Below are positions 25,543 through 34,463 of a DNA stretch of 64,000 bases, in pieces (position 1 is the first letter of the stretch; every line of letters starts with the position of its first letter). The translations under genes were made by a program, and so were the position numbers. Source of the stretch: Candidatus Methanomethylophilus sp. UBA78 (GTDB taxonomy: Archaea; Thermoplasmatota; Thermoplasmata; Methanomassiliicoccales; Methanomethylophilaceae); the NCBI GenBank assembly GCA_002503545.1, contig DARY01000027.1, positions 17,387-81,386 on the forward strand, written 5' to 3'. Below the pieces are notes generated by a model that worked only from the letters and a program-made list of their open reading frames with translations, was not told the origin of the DNA and ran no database searches.

Positions 25543-26885
25543 GCCTCGCCCGCTTCATGATCGCCGCCCCGGCCAGCGGCAGCGGCAAGACGACCGTCAC
25601 CTGCGGCATCCTCCAGGCCCTCGTGAACAGGGGGATGAAGGTATCCTCGTTCAAATGCGGGCCCGACTACATCGACCCGATGTTCCACTCGAGGGTGATC
25701 GGGACCAAGTCCAGGAACCTCGATTCGTTCTTCTGCGACGACGACACCCTCAGATACCTGTTCTGCCGCACGGCGGAGGATTCCGACATCTCGGTCATCG
25801 AGGGGGTGATGGGATTCTACGACGGCATCCGCGCCGCAGGCACCGAGGGGTCCTCCTACGATGTGTCCCAGAAGCTCGAGGCGCCCGTCGTCCTCCTCGT
25901 CAACTGCAGAGGTGCCAGCATGTCGGTCGTGCCCGTCATCAAGGGCTTCAGGGAGTTCAGGGAGAACCGCATCGCCTGCGTAATCCTCAACAACATGAGC
26001 GCCCATGTGTACCCGGAGGTCAAGGCGGCCGTGGAGAGGGAGACGGGGCTCACGGTCGCCGGCTACGTGCCGAAGCTCAAGGACATGGTCCTGGAGAGCA
26101 GGCATCTGGGTCTCGTCCTCCCCGACGAGGTGGCCTCCCTCAGGGAGAGCCTCGACCGCCTGGCCGGGATGCTCGAGGAGACCGTCGACATCGACGCCCT
26201 CGTCGAGCTGGCCCGCGGAGCCTCCGAGATATCCGGCAGGGCGCCCGCGCACGGCGTGCTTCCCGGCAAGGTGAAGGTCGGTCTGGCCTATGACGACGCA
26301 TTCTGCTTCACCTATGAGGACAACATCGCCCTCCTCGAGGAGTGCGGGGCGGAGATCGTCCGCTTCTCTCCTATGAGGGATGGCAGGATGCCCGACGGGA
26401 TCAGCGGCATAATCCTGTCCGGAGGATACCCGGAGCTCCACGGGGAGGTCCTCAGCGGCAACGCCTCCATGCTGGAGGATATCCGGGGGAAGGTCGCGGC
26501 CGGCATGCCCTGCCTCGCGGAGTGCGGCGGCTTCATGTACCTCCACGAGAGGATGGAGGACGCCGACGGGAGGATGTGGCCCATGGCCGGGGTAATAAAA
26601 GGGGAGGTCCGCAACACCGGCAAACTCAGCCGCTTCGGGTACGTCTCCCTCTCCTCTGGCGACCCGGGGTCGATAATCGCCGGTGGCTGCAAGGGGCATG
26701 AATTCCATTACTGGGACAGTACCGACTGCGGGACCTCGTGGGAGGCCGTCAAGACCTCCGGCAAGAAGTATCAGTGCGGACATGAGGAGGGCGGCCTTTC
26801 GGCCGGGTTCCCCCATCTGTACTACTACTCCAACCCCGACGTCGCCTACCGGTTCCTGCTGAAGTGCCAGCAGTACGGGGTCCGA
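25539..26885 (+). CDS. cbiA: Cobyrinate a,c-diamide synthase (no stop codon at the expected end)
   Basis: The first ~449 codons form a complete CbiA: an N-terminal dethiobiotin-synthetase-like ATP domain (IAAPASGSGKTTVTCGI, CGPDYIDPMFH, VIEGVMGFYDG) and a C-terminal class I glutamine amidotransferase domain (GYPELH, CLAECGGFMYL with the nucleophile Cys, GHEFHY). It amidates the a and c side chains of cobyrinate. The family end (YYYSNPDVAYRFLLKC) is reached near 26870, but no stop follows. The frame stays open through the antisense of the ZIP gene and into nikR, ending at 28184 (881 codons). The given end is where homology stops, not a stop codon. Confidence 0.88.
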
Positions 26886-27674
26886 TCAGATCTCGACGCC
26901 GCCCATGAGGGCGCCGGAGATCATCCCGACCGCGATCACGACGACGATGCCCAGGAGGAAGATCCCCATCTGGCGGAGGTCCTTCCTCCGGTGGTGGAAC
27001 GCCTCGGGCAGCATATCGCACATGGTGACGAACGCGAACACCCCGACGGAGAAGCACAGTGCCAGTCCGGCCATCCCCAGCCCGCCGGTGTCGAGGGCGT
27101 AGTACGAGACGACGGCCGCCAGGGGCGAGATGAGGCTGAAGACGGTCAGGTACAGCCAGGTCCTTTCCCTGCGGTGCGACATGAGCATGGTCGAGGCCAG
27201 CGAGAACGCCACCACCACCTTGTGCAGGCAGAGGGCGATGAGCACCATCGCCCCCACATCCTCACCGGCGATGAAGGCCGCCGCCAGGGCGAGGCCGTCG
27301 AAGAAGGAGTGGATGGAGAGTCCGAGGAACGCCGAGAGGGATGTCACGTCGTGCTCGCAAGCCTCGCATCCGTCGTACTCGTCCTTGTCCAGGTACTTCT
27401 TGACCAGGAAGTCCATCAGGAACAGCAGCAGGAATCCGAGGAGCATCATGTACGCCGCGTTCTCCGTCGAGACGCCGTTGTCAAGGGCCCTCTCGAGCGA
27501 CTCCGGCAGGAGCATGATGAAGAGGACGCCGAGCATGATCCCGGTGCTGAAGGTGATGAGCATGTGCAGTTTTATCTTCCTGCTCTTCCTGAACATGAAA
27601 GGCAGGCGCGCCGCCGCTATAGTGACGACGAATATGGCTACCGCGAAGAGGATGAGCGTGACGTCTTCTCCCAT
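26886..27674 (-). CDS. ZIP-family divalent metal transporter
   Basis: 262 residues with about eight membrane segments. The metal-binding helix HSFFDGLALAAAF and the following HKVVVAFSLA helix are the ZIP signature; a cytoplasmic loop with DEYDGCEACEHD could bind metal. ZIP proteins import zinc, iron, nickel or cobalt. It is divergent from the NikR-like gene with a shared 126-base region containing two dyads, so nickel or cobalt uptake under NikR control is the likely role. Its 3' end abuts cbiA, whose frame continues antisense through it. Confidence 0.9.
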   Translation of the reverse strand: MGEDVTLILFAVAIFVVTIAAARLPFMFRKSRKIKLHMLITFSTGIMLGVLFIMLLPESLERALDNGVSTENAAYMMLLGFLLLFLMDFLVKKYLDKDEYDGCEACEHDVTSLSAFLGLSIHSFFDGLALAAAFIAGEDVGAMVLIALCLHKVVVAFSLASTMLMSHRRERTWLYLTVFSLISPLAAVVSYYALDTGGLGMAGLALCFSVGVFAFVTMCDMLPEAFHHRRKDLRQMGIFLLGIVVVIAVGMISGALMGGVEI

Positions 27675-27695
27675 GCATCTCGTGTGGCCGTCTTA

Positions 27696-27778
27696 TTATT
27701 AATGTCTATTGAACAGGTTAATAATTCCACATCGCCGGGAGGCCGTTTTTTATTAACCCTCTGTGCTGGTTTTAATAA
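27696..27778. promoter_or_regulatory. Twin dyads between zip and nikR
   Basis: TTATTAA-N15-TTAATAA occurs twice with the same spacing: 27696-27724 and 27750-27778. The first lies 21 bases before the zip start, the second 22 bases before the nikR start, so the arrangement is almost mirror-symmetric. Each covers the predicted TATA/start region of one gene. The length (29 bases) is close to the 28-base NikR operator, supporting NikR-family autoregulation and control of zip. Confidence 0.65.
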
Positions 27779-27800
27779 CTGCGAAGTTTTTTCCGTCCTC

Positions 27801-28184
27801 ATGACGATTGTAAGCATCTCCCTCACCGACGAGAACCTCTCCGATTTGGACAGGATCCAGGAGACTTTCGGTCTCGGCGGCCGTTCGGAGGCGGTGCGCA
27901 ATGCCATCTCCTCGGCCCTTTCGGAGATACAGGACATGGAGAACCTGGAGGGCCTGGTCGAGGGCGTCCTCATCGCGATAAAGAGGGACCATGCGGACCC
28001 GTGGATGGGCGTGATCCAGGCCAAGCACACCGGCGCCATCAAGACGCAGCTCCATTCCCATCTCAAGAACCACAAGTGCCTCGAGGTCATGGTCATCTCC
28101 TGCGAGGCGGCGGAGCTGCAGAGCATGATCCGTGAGATAAAGGCCACCGGCAAGGCGGATTACATCCGTTTCGTCAGTGGATGA
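27801..28184 (+). CDS. nikR: NikR-family nickel-responsive regulator
   Basis: 127 residues. The N-terminal ribbon-helix-helix (IVSISLTDENLSDLDRIQ, GRSEAVRNAI) binds DNA. The C-terminal ACT-like domain contains H76, LHSHL (H85, H87) and HKCLEVMVI (C93), which match the nickel ligands H76, H87, H89 and C95 of E. coli NikR with a two-residue offset. It probably represses zip and itself when nickel (or cobalt) is plentiful. Its frame is the same as cbiA's, and no stop separates them, but the own ATG, the dyad upstream and the divergent zip gene show that it is a separate gene. Confidence 0.9.
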   Translation: MTIVSISLTDENLSDLDRIQETFGLGGRSEAVRNAISSALSEIQDMENLEGLVEGVLIAIKRDHADPWMGVIQAKHTGAIKTQLHSHLKNHKCLEVMVISCEAAELQSMIREIKATGKADYIRFVSG

Positions 28185-28227
28185 GGTCCTCCGCGAGTCT
28201 TCCTGGACCTGTGTTAACAGGCATTAA

Positions 28228-28253
28228 ATGCGTCTTCGCGCATGATTATATAT
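28228..28253 (+). promoter_or_regulatory. TATA box and dyad before the acidic repeat protein
   Basis: ATGCG (28228-28232) - N6 - CGCAT (28239-28243) directly precedes the TATA box TTATATAT (28246-28253), whose centre is about 27 bases before ATG 28277. The transcript should be leaderless. The dyad could bind a regulator at the BRE side of the promoter. Confidence 0.45.
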
Positions 28254-28276
28254 CTTAAACGCATACAGGAAGCCGG

Positions 28277-29773
28277 ATGGGATGGGAGATGTGGAAATCA
28301 CACTCGGACAGTGGTAACGCTCGTTTTCAGAGCGTTCTGGCAAGGGTAAAGGTGCTTCTCGGGTTCGGAAACGGCGCAGCCGCCGGCACACCCCGGGGGA
28401 TAGAGGCCCCCAAGGCGCGCGGACTCGACTGCAACCAGTTCAGCAGGGTCGATGTCGGTTCCGGCATATTCGTATCAAGGGTCTCCGACAGCAGATACTT
28501 CGACGAGGTGCCCGAGTACACCCCGTTCATCAAGCCGGTCTGCAGCGAATCCGCAGAGGATGCCGAGGTCGTGGAGAGGCCCGCGAGGGGCGGTGCCGCC
28601 TACAGTGATCCGACGGAGCTCTTCTCCAACGCCAGGAAGAGGCCTGTTTACGAGGCCATCGATTTCAACGAGATAGTCGTCAAGAAGCCCGCTCCCCTCG
28701 GGAGCGCATACGGCGGTTTCCCCGCAGAGGAGGACACCACCGGTCTAGTGGAGAGGGAGGACACCACCGGTCTAGTGGAGAGGGAGAACACCGTCCCCGA
28801 GACCGCACCTGCGGCCGAGGGGTTCTCCGTACCCGCTCCGGAGGAGGTCGAGTACATCGCCTCCGCACAGGGAGTGTACGACGAGGCCATCGCCGTCGCG
28901 GAACCTGTGCCCGGGGTGCAGATGATGGAGCCCTTCGCTGCAGACGTCTCCCCGTTCACCGAGGCGCAGGTGCTCGAGCCCTTCACGTCCGATGCCGTCC
29001 CGATGCAGGAATCATATGGGGAGGCGGCCGAGGTCTGCGACATCCTCGCCGAGCTCGCCATAGCGGAGTACTCCGCCCTCGCCCTGTACGAGGAGGTCAA
29101 GAGGGTCCAGGCGGAGGTCGAGGACCGCTCCGAGGCGCAGGACATCGCGGACACGGACGAGATCATGGCGGAGCTCGCCATAGCGGAGTACTCCGCAGTC
29201 GCCCTCCACGAGGCCGTCGAGAAGGCGAAGGAGGCCGCCGCACCCGCCGAGCCCCTCATGCTCGAGACCGACCGCACCCACATACTGGCACTTCCGCAGG
29301 GAGAGCCCGTCGTCCTGCTCGGAGTTCCCAGCGTCTCCGTGGCGGACACGGTGGTCGTGCAGACCGAGCCCGTCCGCATGTCCCTGCCCAGGTTCCACTC
29401 TGCGGAGGACCTCGAGAGGGAGGCCGCCGAACTGGAGGACGCCAACTACGGCCCGGAGTCCTACTCCGTCCCGCAGATGGCCGAGACCTCGGAGGCCGCC
29501 GAGACCGTCGGCGCAGTCTCCGTCGCCGAGTACGCCGAGCCCAACCTGGTGAGGGAGGTCATCGAGATCGTCGACCCGAGCAGGGACGTCCTCTACGCCT
29601 ACCGCCCGACCCTCGCCAACGACGAGGACCTGTTCCTCGCATCCTCGAGGGATGACGATGCGGACCTCCCCGAGGACGGCCTCGAGTCGTACGACAGGAA
29701 GTTCAAGATCAGAGTCAGAGACCTCGACGCCTATGCGTACCGCTTCTCCGGGAACCTCAGGCAGCTCTGGTGA
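28277..29773 (+). CDS. Acidic repeat-containing protein of unknown function
   Basis: 498 residues, very rich in Glu, Ala, Val and Pro, with no membrane segment or signal peptide. Two internal repeats are evident. A nine-residue unit (EDTTGLVER) is duplicated back to back, identical at DNA level. A 40-residue unit containing AELAIAEYSA is repeated with a shared 26-base DNA stretch. The C-terminus turns basic and ordered (SYDRKFKIRVRDLDAYAYRF). Mostly disordered in the middle; perhaps a scaffold or cell-division-type protein. I do not recognise a family. Confidence 0.65.
   Translation: MGWEMWKSHSDSGNARFQSVLARVKVLLGFGNGAAAGTPRGIEAPKARGLDCNQFSRVDVGSGIFVSRVSDSRYFDEVPEYTPFIKPVCSESAEDAEVVERPARGGAAYSDPTELFSNARKRPVYEAIDFNEIVVKKPAPLGSAYGGFPAEEDTTGLVEREDTTGLVERENTVPETAPAAEGFSVPAPEEVEYIASAQGVYDEAIAVAEPVPGVQMMEPFAADVSPFTEAQVLEPFTSDAVPMQESYGEAAEVCDILAELAIAEYSALALYEEVKRVQAEVEDRSEAQDIADTDEIMAELAIAEYSAVALHEAVEKAKEAAAPAEPLMLETDRTHILALPQGEPVVLLGVPSVSVADTVVVQTEPVRMSLPRFHSAEDLEREAAELEDANYGPESYSVPQMAETSEAAETVGAVSVAEYAEPNLVREVIEIVDPSRDVLYAYRPTLANDEDLFLASSRDDDADLPEDGLESYDRKFKIRVRDLDAYAYRFSGNLRQLW
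28730..28783 (+). repeat. Two perfect 27-base tandem repeats inside the acidic protein gene
   Basis: Bases 28730-28756 and 28757-28783 are identical and encode EDTTGLVER twice. The in-frame length allows expansion or loss without a frameshift. A further pair of 26-base identical stretches lies at 29051-29076 and 29171-29196, exactly 120 bases apart. Confidence 0.9.
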
Positions 29774-29873
29774 GCCGGCAAACCACACCCCTCCTCCCCC
29801 CGGAGGCGGGCCATCCCCTTTTTAACATCTTTTTCCGTTCCATTTATAAGCGAAGATAATATCACGCAATTCT

Positions 29874-31178
29874 ATGGAGATAGTCTCGATCCTCCTCATG
29901 CTCCTCGTGCTCTTCGTACTGGCACGTGTAGGTAACAGGATCTTCGAGCATTTCGGCATCCCCGGACTGATCGGAGAGATCCTCGTAGGCATTCTGATAG
30001 CCAACGTCGCCATCGGCGGCAGCACCCTCCTGGATTTCCTCGATATAGAGATCCCGGCGCCGGGGAGTGGCCACGCGGGCACGAACTACTCGATCCTCTA
30101 CGCGGCCGCGGAGATCGGAGTCATCTTCCTCTTGTTCTCTGTGGGTCTCGAGACCAAGGTCAAGGAGCTCCTGGGGGTCGGCAGGAGCGCCATGCTGGTG
30201 GCGGTCCTCGGAGTGGTCATCCCGTTCTTCCTGGGGTTCGCGTACATCGAGTTCACGGACTCCAACTTCCATCACGCGATGTTCCTGGCGGCCGCCATGG
30301 TGGCCACCAGCGTGGGCATCACCGCCCGCGTCATCAAGGACATGCACCTGATGGACAAGCTCGAATCCAGGATCATCATCGGGGCCGCCGTCATCGACGA
30401 CATCCTGGGTATGATCGTCCTCGCCATCGTCAAGGGGGTGGCGGGTTCCGACTCCGGCATATCGGTCATAGGGGTGATCGAGGTCATTGCGGTGGCCTTC
30501 GTCTTCGTGATCGCCGCCATCCTCTTCGCGAAGAGTGCGGTGCCCAGGATCTACCTGTGGAACGAGAGGAGGGTCAAGAAGGCCCGTGAGGAGGGCAGGA
30601 CCCCCGCATCCTTCAACATGCTGGCACTCGCCATCGCGATATGCCTCTTCATGTCCTGGCTCGCCGAGAGCATAGGCCTGGCCGCCATCATCGGCGCCTT
30701 CCTGGCCGGCATGATGTTCGCCGAGCACGCCTGGGAGTGGAAGCTTGACCAGAAGTTCGAGACCGTGACCGCGGTGTTCATCTCGTTCTTCTTCGTACAC
30801 GTCGGCATGCAGGTCGACCTCGGCGACCTCGGCAGCACCTCCGTCATAATATCGGCGGTGGTCGTCATCCTGCTCGCGGTCGTCGGCAAGTACATCGGCT
30901 GCGGGATCGGGGCCAAGATGGGCGACAGGAGCACCTCCAGGGAATCCTGCAACATAATCGGCATCGGAATGGTGCCCAGGGGCGAGGTCGGCATCATCGT
31001 CGCCTCCATCGGCCTCAACACCATAGTGGAGGGGGCGCCCGCCCTATCGTCGTCGCTCTACGCCGTCATAGTCCTGATGGCCGTCGCCACCACGGTAATC
31101 GCGCCGCCCATACTCTCCAAGCTGTACAGGAGGAAGTACCCGGCCGAGTACACCATCACGGCGGACGACAGGATCTGA
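29874..31178 (+). CDS. Cation:proton antiporter (CPA2/NapA-Kef type)
   Basis: 434 residues with about 12 membrane segments. Family landmarks are FGIPGLIGEILVGILIANV, FSVGLETK, the ion-binding region in IIGAAVIDDILGMIVLAIV (paired Asp), and GMVPRGEVGIIVASIGL near the end. It exchanges Na+ or K+ for protons across the membrane. There is no C-terminal TrkA domain. The TATA box TTTATAAG (29843-29850) sits about 27 bases before the ATG, a leaderless start. Confidence 0.92.
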   Translation: MEIVSILLMLLVLFVLARVGNRIFEHFGIPGLIGEILVGILIANVAIGGSTLLDFLDIEIPAPGSGHAGTNYSILYAAAEIGVIFLLFSVGLETKVKELLGVGRSAMLVAVLGVVIPFFLGFAYIEFTDSNFHHAMFLAAAMVATSVGITARVIKDMHLMDKLESRIIIGAAVIDDILGMIVLAIVKGVAGSDSGISVIGVIEVIAVAFVFVIAAILFAKSAVPRIYLWNERRVKKAREEGRTPASFNMLALAIAICLFMSWLAESIGLAAIIGAFLAGMMFAEHAWEWKLDQKFETVTAVFISFFFVHVGMQVDLGDLGSTSVIISAVVVILLAVVGKYIGCGIGAKMGDRSTSRESCNIIGIGMVPRGEVGIIVASIGLNTIVEGAPALSSSLYAVIVLMAVATTVIAPPILSKLYRRKYPAEYTITADDRI

Positions 31179-31468
31179 TCCGCGGCCGGGCCGGCAAAAA
31201 ACCTTTTACTTTTCTATTTCGAAATCCACCCGCATCAGAAGTCGGTCTGTGATACCAAGTTTACTAAAACAAAAATATCTCAGACCGGGAGCGGAATCCG
31301 AACGTGTTCCAGCCGGTTCTATGCAGAATCCGATGAGTTTTCGGAAAGATAAGAGCTTCAGCAGACTGACTTCAATGGAAGAAACAGCGGCCATGGTCCG
31401 AGGGGTGCCGGAAGGATCGATGGCTACGCCTGAGGGAGATCATCCGAAGAATGCCGCACCGCGTCCGT

Positions 31469-31636
31469 TCACATGGGGAGGAACACGGGCAGGACGATGA
31501 CGAGGACGGTGAAGGCGATGGCCAGGGCCACTACGAACCTGGGGCCGATCTTGATGCCCTTGTCGTCTTCGGAGTCGAAGTACCTCATCAGTCCCGCGGA
31601 CGAGGAGAAGGATTCGCCTTTGTTCTCTTTGGCCAT
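31469..31636 (-). CDS. secG: Preprotein translocase Sec61-beta/SecG subunit
   Basis: 55 residues: a short polar N-terminus with SSSAGLMRYFDSEDDKGIKI, then GPRFVVALAIAF and a single C-terminal membrane helix ending in PVFLPM. This is the full archaeal Sec-beta pattern (SAGLMRYF....IKI.P). It is the small non-essential subunit of the SecYE channel. It is encoded alone on the minus strand, divergent from lysK; a TATA-like element (ATTAAATATTG, about 31657-31668) lies upstream. About 290 bases between the antiporter and this gene contain no other gene I can support. Confidence 0.9.
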   Translation of the reverse strand: MAKENKGESFSSSAGLMRYFDSEDDKGIKIGPRFVVALAIAFTVLVIVLPVFLPM

Positions 31637-31738
31637 TGGCATTCGTATATTGGGACAATATTTAATCCCATTGGTGGAAGGGTCTATTTAAAAGGCAATC
31701 TTTTTATTATTCCCCCATGATGTGCGCGTCCGATTAGC

Positions 31739-33286
31739 ATGCACTGGGCAGACGTTATCGCCAAGGACATTGCCGAGAAGGCAGAGCATCCGCTCATCGC
31801 CACCGGCATCAGCCCCACCGGGATCATTCATGTAGGGAGCCTCAGGGAGGCCATCACAGGGGAATCTATACGCAGCGCGGTGGAGGGACTGGGCAAAGAC
31901 GTTCGTCTCATCTACCTCATCGACTCCTTCGACCCCCTGAGGAAGAGGTACGACTTCCTCCCCGCCGAGTTCGAGAAGTACGTGGGCATGCCCATCAGCA
32001 GGATACCCTGCCCCTGCGGCAAGCACAGGAACTATGCGCACCACTTCGTGCAGCCCTTCCTCGACGCCGTCGATTCCCTCGGCGTCCACTGCGAGATAAT
32101 ATGGACAAGCGATCTCTACAAGGAGGGCAGGTTCGCCCAGGCCATCGACCTCACCTTCAAGAAGAGGAAGGAGATCATCGACATCCTCCATGAGGTGTCC
32201 GGGAAGGAGGCCGACCCCAATTACGCCCCGTACAACCCCCTCTGCGAGAAGTGCGGACGCTACACCAAGCCCATCTTCGAATCCTACCAGTTCCCGTTCG
32301 TCGATTACGACTGCCCCTGCGGGCACCACGGCCGTGCGGACGTCAGGAAGGATGACGGCAAACTGACCTGGAGGCTCGAGTGGCCCGCCAAGTGGCTCAT
32401 ATTCGGCACCTCCGCCGAGCCCTTCGGCAAGGACCATGCGGCCGCCGGAGGCTCCTACGACACCGGCAAGAGGTTCGCCAGGGAGGTCTTCGGCATAGAG
32501 CCCCCTTTCCCCATCCCCTATGAGTTCGTTCAGCTCAAGGGAGTGGGACAGATGCACAAGTCGCTGGGATGCAGTGTCACCGGGCTCGATGCCATCAGGA
32601 TGACGCCCCCGGAGGTCCTCAACTACCTGTTCCTCAGGGTCCAGCCCTCCAGGGCCATCGACTACGACTCCGGCATCGGCAACCTCGACATGGCCGACGA
32701 GTACGACAGGATGGAGAAGGCCTTCTTCTCCAAGGAGTTCACCGAGGCGGAGGAGAACTCCGTCCGCGCCTACGAGATCGCCCAGCACAACCACGTCCCG
32801 AAGCGGATGCCCGTGCAGGTCTCCTGCAGGCACCTCTGCAACGTCGTGCAGATCGCCGACAACTTCGAGGAGCAGATGGAGGTCCTCTCCCGCACCGTCG
32901 ACATCTCGGTCGCCAACGAGGAGGACATGAAGAGGATCAGGAAGCGCTGCGAGTGCATGCAGTACTGGCTCAAGGCGTTCGCCCCCGACCAGGTCAAGTT
33001 CTCCATCAGCCAGACCGTACCCGCGTGCATCGAACTCAAGATGAACGACAAGGCGTTCCTGCAGGCCCTCGTCACCAGGATGAACGACTGCAACTGGGAT
33101 CCCGAGACCATCAGCAACATCATATCGGACTGCGGCAAGGACTCCCCCATCGGACTGAAGAACGCCTACAAGGTGATCTACGGCCTGATCATCGGCAAAC
33201 CGGCCGGTCCGAGGCTCGGCACGTTCCTGGCCTCCATAGACAAGCAGTTCGTGATAAACAGGTTCAACCAGGCCGCCTACAACTGA
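31739..33286 (+). CDS. lysS: Lysyl-tRNA synthetase, class I
   Basis: 515 residues. The class I catalytic core has ISPTGIIHVGS (HIGH equivalent at 31-34), then IPCPCGKHR and YDCPCGHHGR zinc knuckles and the C-terminal helical anticodon-binding region typical of LysRS-I. The KMSKS position reads GVGQMHKSLGCS, so two or three of the usual residues (K-M-S-x-S) are replaced. Archaea and a few bacteria use this class in place of class II LysRS. It charges tRNA-Lys in the cytoplasm. A strong hairpin follows the stop. Confidence 0.93.
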   Translation: MHWADVIAKDIAEKAEHPLIATGISPTGIIHVGSLREAITGESIRSAVEGLGKDVRLIYLIDSFDPLRKRYDFLPAEFEKYVGMPISRIPCPCGKHRNYAHHFVQPFLDAVDSLGVHCEIIWTSDLYKEGRFAQAIDLTFKKRKEIIDILHEVSGKEADPNYAPYNPLCEKCGRYTKPIFESYQFPFVDYDCPCGHHGRADVRKDDGKLTWRLEWPAKWLIFGTSAEPFGKDHAAAGGSYDTGKRFAREVFGIEPPFPIPYEFVQLKGVGQMHKSLGCSVTGLDAIRMTPPEVLNYLFLRVQPSRAIDYDSGIGNLDMADEYDRMEKAFFSKEFTEAEENSVRAYEIAQHNHVPKRMPVQVSCRHLCNVVQIADNFEEQMEVLSRTVDISVANEEDMKRIRKRCECMQYWLKAFAPDQVKFSISQTVPACIELKMNDKAFLQALVTRMNDCNWDPETISNIISDCGKDSPIGLKNAYKVIYGLIIGKPAGPRLGTFLASIDKQFVINRFNQAAYN

Positions 33287-33311
33287 GCGGCCGGGGGCTC
33301 CGGCCCCTTCC

Positions 33312-33344
33312 CCGCCCGGTGCGGAGAACGCACCGGGCGGTTTT
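33312..33344 (+). terminator. Strong hairpin plus T4 after lysS
   Basis: CCGCCCGGTGCG (33312-33323) and CGCACCGGGCGG (33329-33340) form a perfect 12-base stem around GAGAA, followed by TTTT. It is placed between convergent lysS and top6A. It looks like a bacterial intrinsic terminator. Confidence 0.7.
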
Positions 33345-33374
33345 CCCCGTAACAGGTTTGAAGTGCCAGACTCT

Positions 33375-34463
33375 TCAGAGAAGACCCAGCTGGGACAGTT
33401 TGTCGGGCAGGTACTTGTCCGTCACGTAGTCCAGGCCGTATTTGGCCAGCGCCTGCTGCTCGGCCTTCCTGTTCATCTCGAGCATGGCGCGTATCTCGGT
33501 GTCCCAGAACTCGCTGTTGAACCTCGGGTCGCTCAGCTCCGCATGCAGGGCCCCTATGTCCTTGTCGTTCAGCTTGTCGGTCGGGAGGTCGTAGTTCAGG
33601 ATGTCCGATGCGGTTATCCCGACGAAGTTGGCGGTGGGGGTCGCCAGATACTCCGAGATGTGCGCCGTCTTGATGGCCCCGTAGGCGACGGACGCGAAGA
33701 TCCTGAAGGACCACGGGTCGCCGTCGGTGAAGACCACGACCGGGAGCCCGTTCTCCTCGTTGAGCCTCTTGATGAGCCTCCTGGTGGACCGGGCGGGCTG
33801 TCCCGACAGATGTACCAGGCAGCATCCCGCCTTCTCCGGGAACCCGTTCTCGATGAGCCTGGCGTACATACCGCCGGTCTCGAGCGCCATGATGAACCTC
33901 ACATCGTGGCTCTTGATCTCGAAGGTATCCTTCTCCACGCTGTACGGGACGGCGAAACCCTGCTCGGAGACGTCGTCCATGCAGTTGATGTCCTTCATGC
34001 CCTTCCTGGTCATGGTCCTGAAGGTGACGTTGCCGTAGACGTGCGCCCCGCTCTCCTCGGGCCTGAGCTTGAAGTCCTCCCTCATGCAGTGGGACATGGT
34101 CTCGAGGTCCTCCGCCAGCAGGTTGCCCTCGTCCTGGCTGTGGAACTTGGCCGCGTTCCAGCCCTCGGAGATGTAGTACATCTCCCTCAGCGTGGAGGAC
34201 TTGTTCTCGCGTATCATCTCGTTTATGAACTCGGTGGTGTACGCGGTCCTCAGCATGGTGGTCGCACCCTGCGTCGTCTTGGCGGTGCGGGTCGTCTTCA
34301 GGTTCCCGTATTTCCACACCTGGGTCATGGGGTCGAACTCGATGTTCCTCTTGGAACGCAGGGGCAGGGTCATCTGCGGGATGTCCCCTCTGTCGAGGGC
34401 GTCGTACACGCCCTCGGCCATCTCGGTCAGACGGTCGAAGGCCGTCTTCTGTCTGTCATTCAT
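33375..34463 (-). CDS. top6A: DNA topoisomerase VI subunit A (Spo11-like)
   Basis: 362 residues from ATG 34461-34463. The catalytic tyrosine lies in [13 protein letters not shown] (Y96/Y97), and the Toprim metal site includes [11 protein letters not shown] and [14 protein letters not shown]. With subunit B it makes double-strand breaks and relaxes or decatenates DNA using ATP. The start is chosen at [10 protein letters not shown], which overlaps the top6B stop by 8 bases; the frame upstream of it is only the antisense-like tail of top6B. Confidence 0.94.
   Translation of the reverse strand: MNDRQKTAFDRLTEMAEGVYDALDRGDIPQMTLPLRSKRNIEFDPMTQVWKYGNLKTTRTAKTTQGATTMLRTAYTTEFINEMIRENKSSTLREMYYISEGWNAAKFHSQDEGNLLAEDLETMSHCMREDFKLRPEESGAHVYGNVTFRTMTRKGMKDINCMDDVSEQGFAVPYSVEKDTFEIKSHDVRFIMALETGGMYARLIENGFPEKAGCCLVHLSGQPARSTRRLIKRLNEENGLPVVVFTDGDPWSFRIFASVAYGAIKTAHISEYLATPTANFVGITASDILNYDLPTDKLNDKDIGALHAELSDPRFNSEFWDTEIRAMLEMNRKAEQQALAKYGLDYVTDKYLPDKLSQLGLL

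Noticed and set aside
25539..28184. A single 881-residue CbiA-NikR fusion protein
   Set aside because: The middle third is the exact antisense of a convincing ZIP transporter and has antisense-like composition; nikR has its own start and operator. Treated as a lost stop rather than a true fusion.
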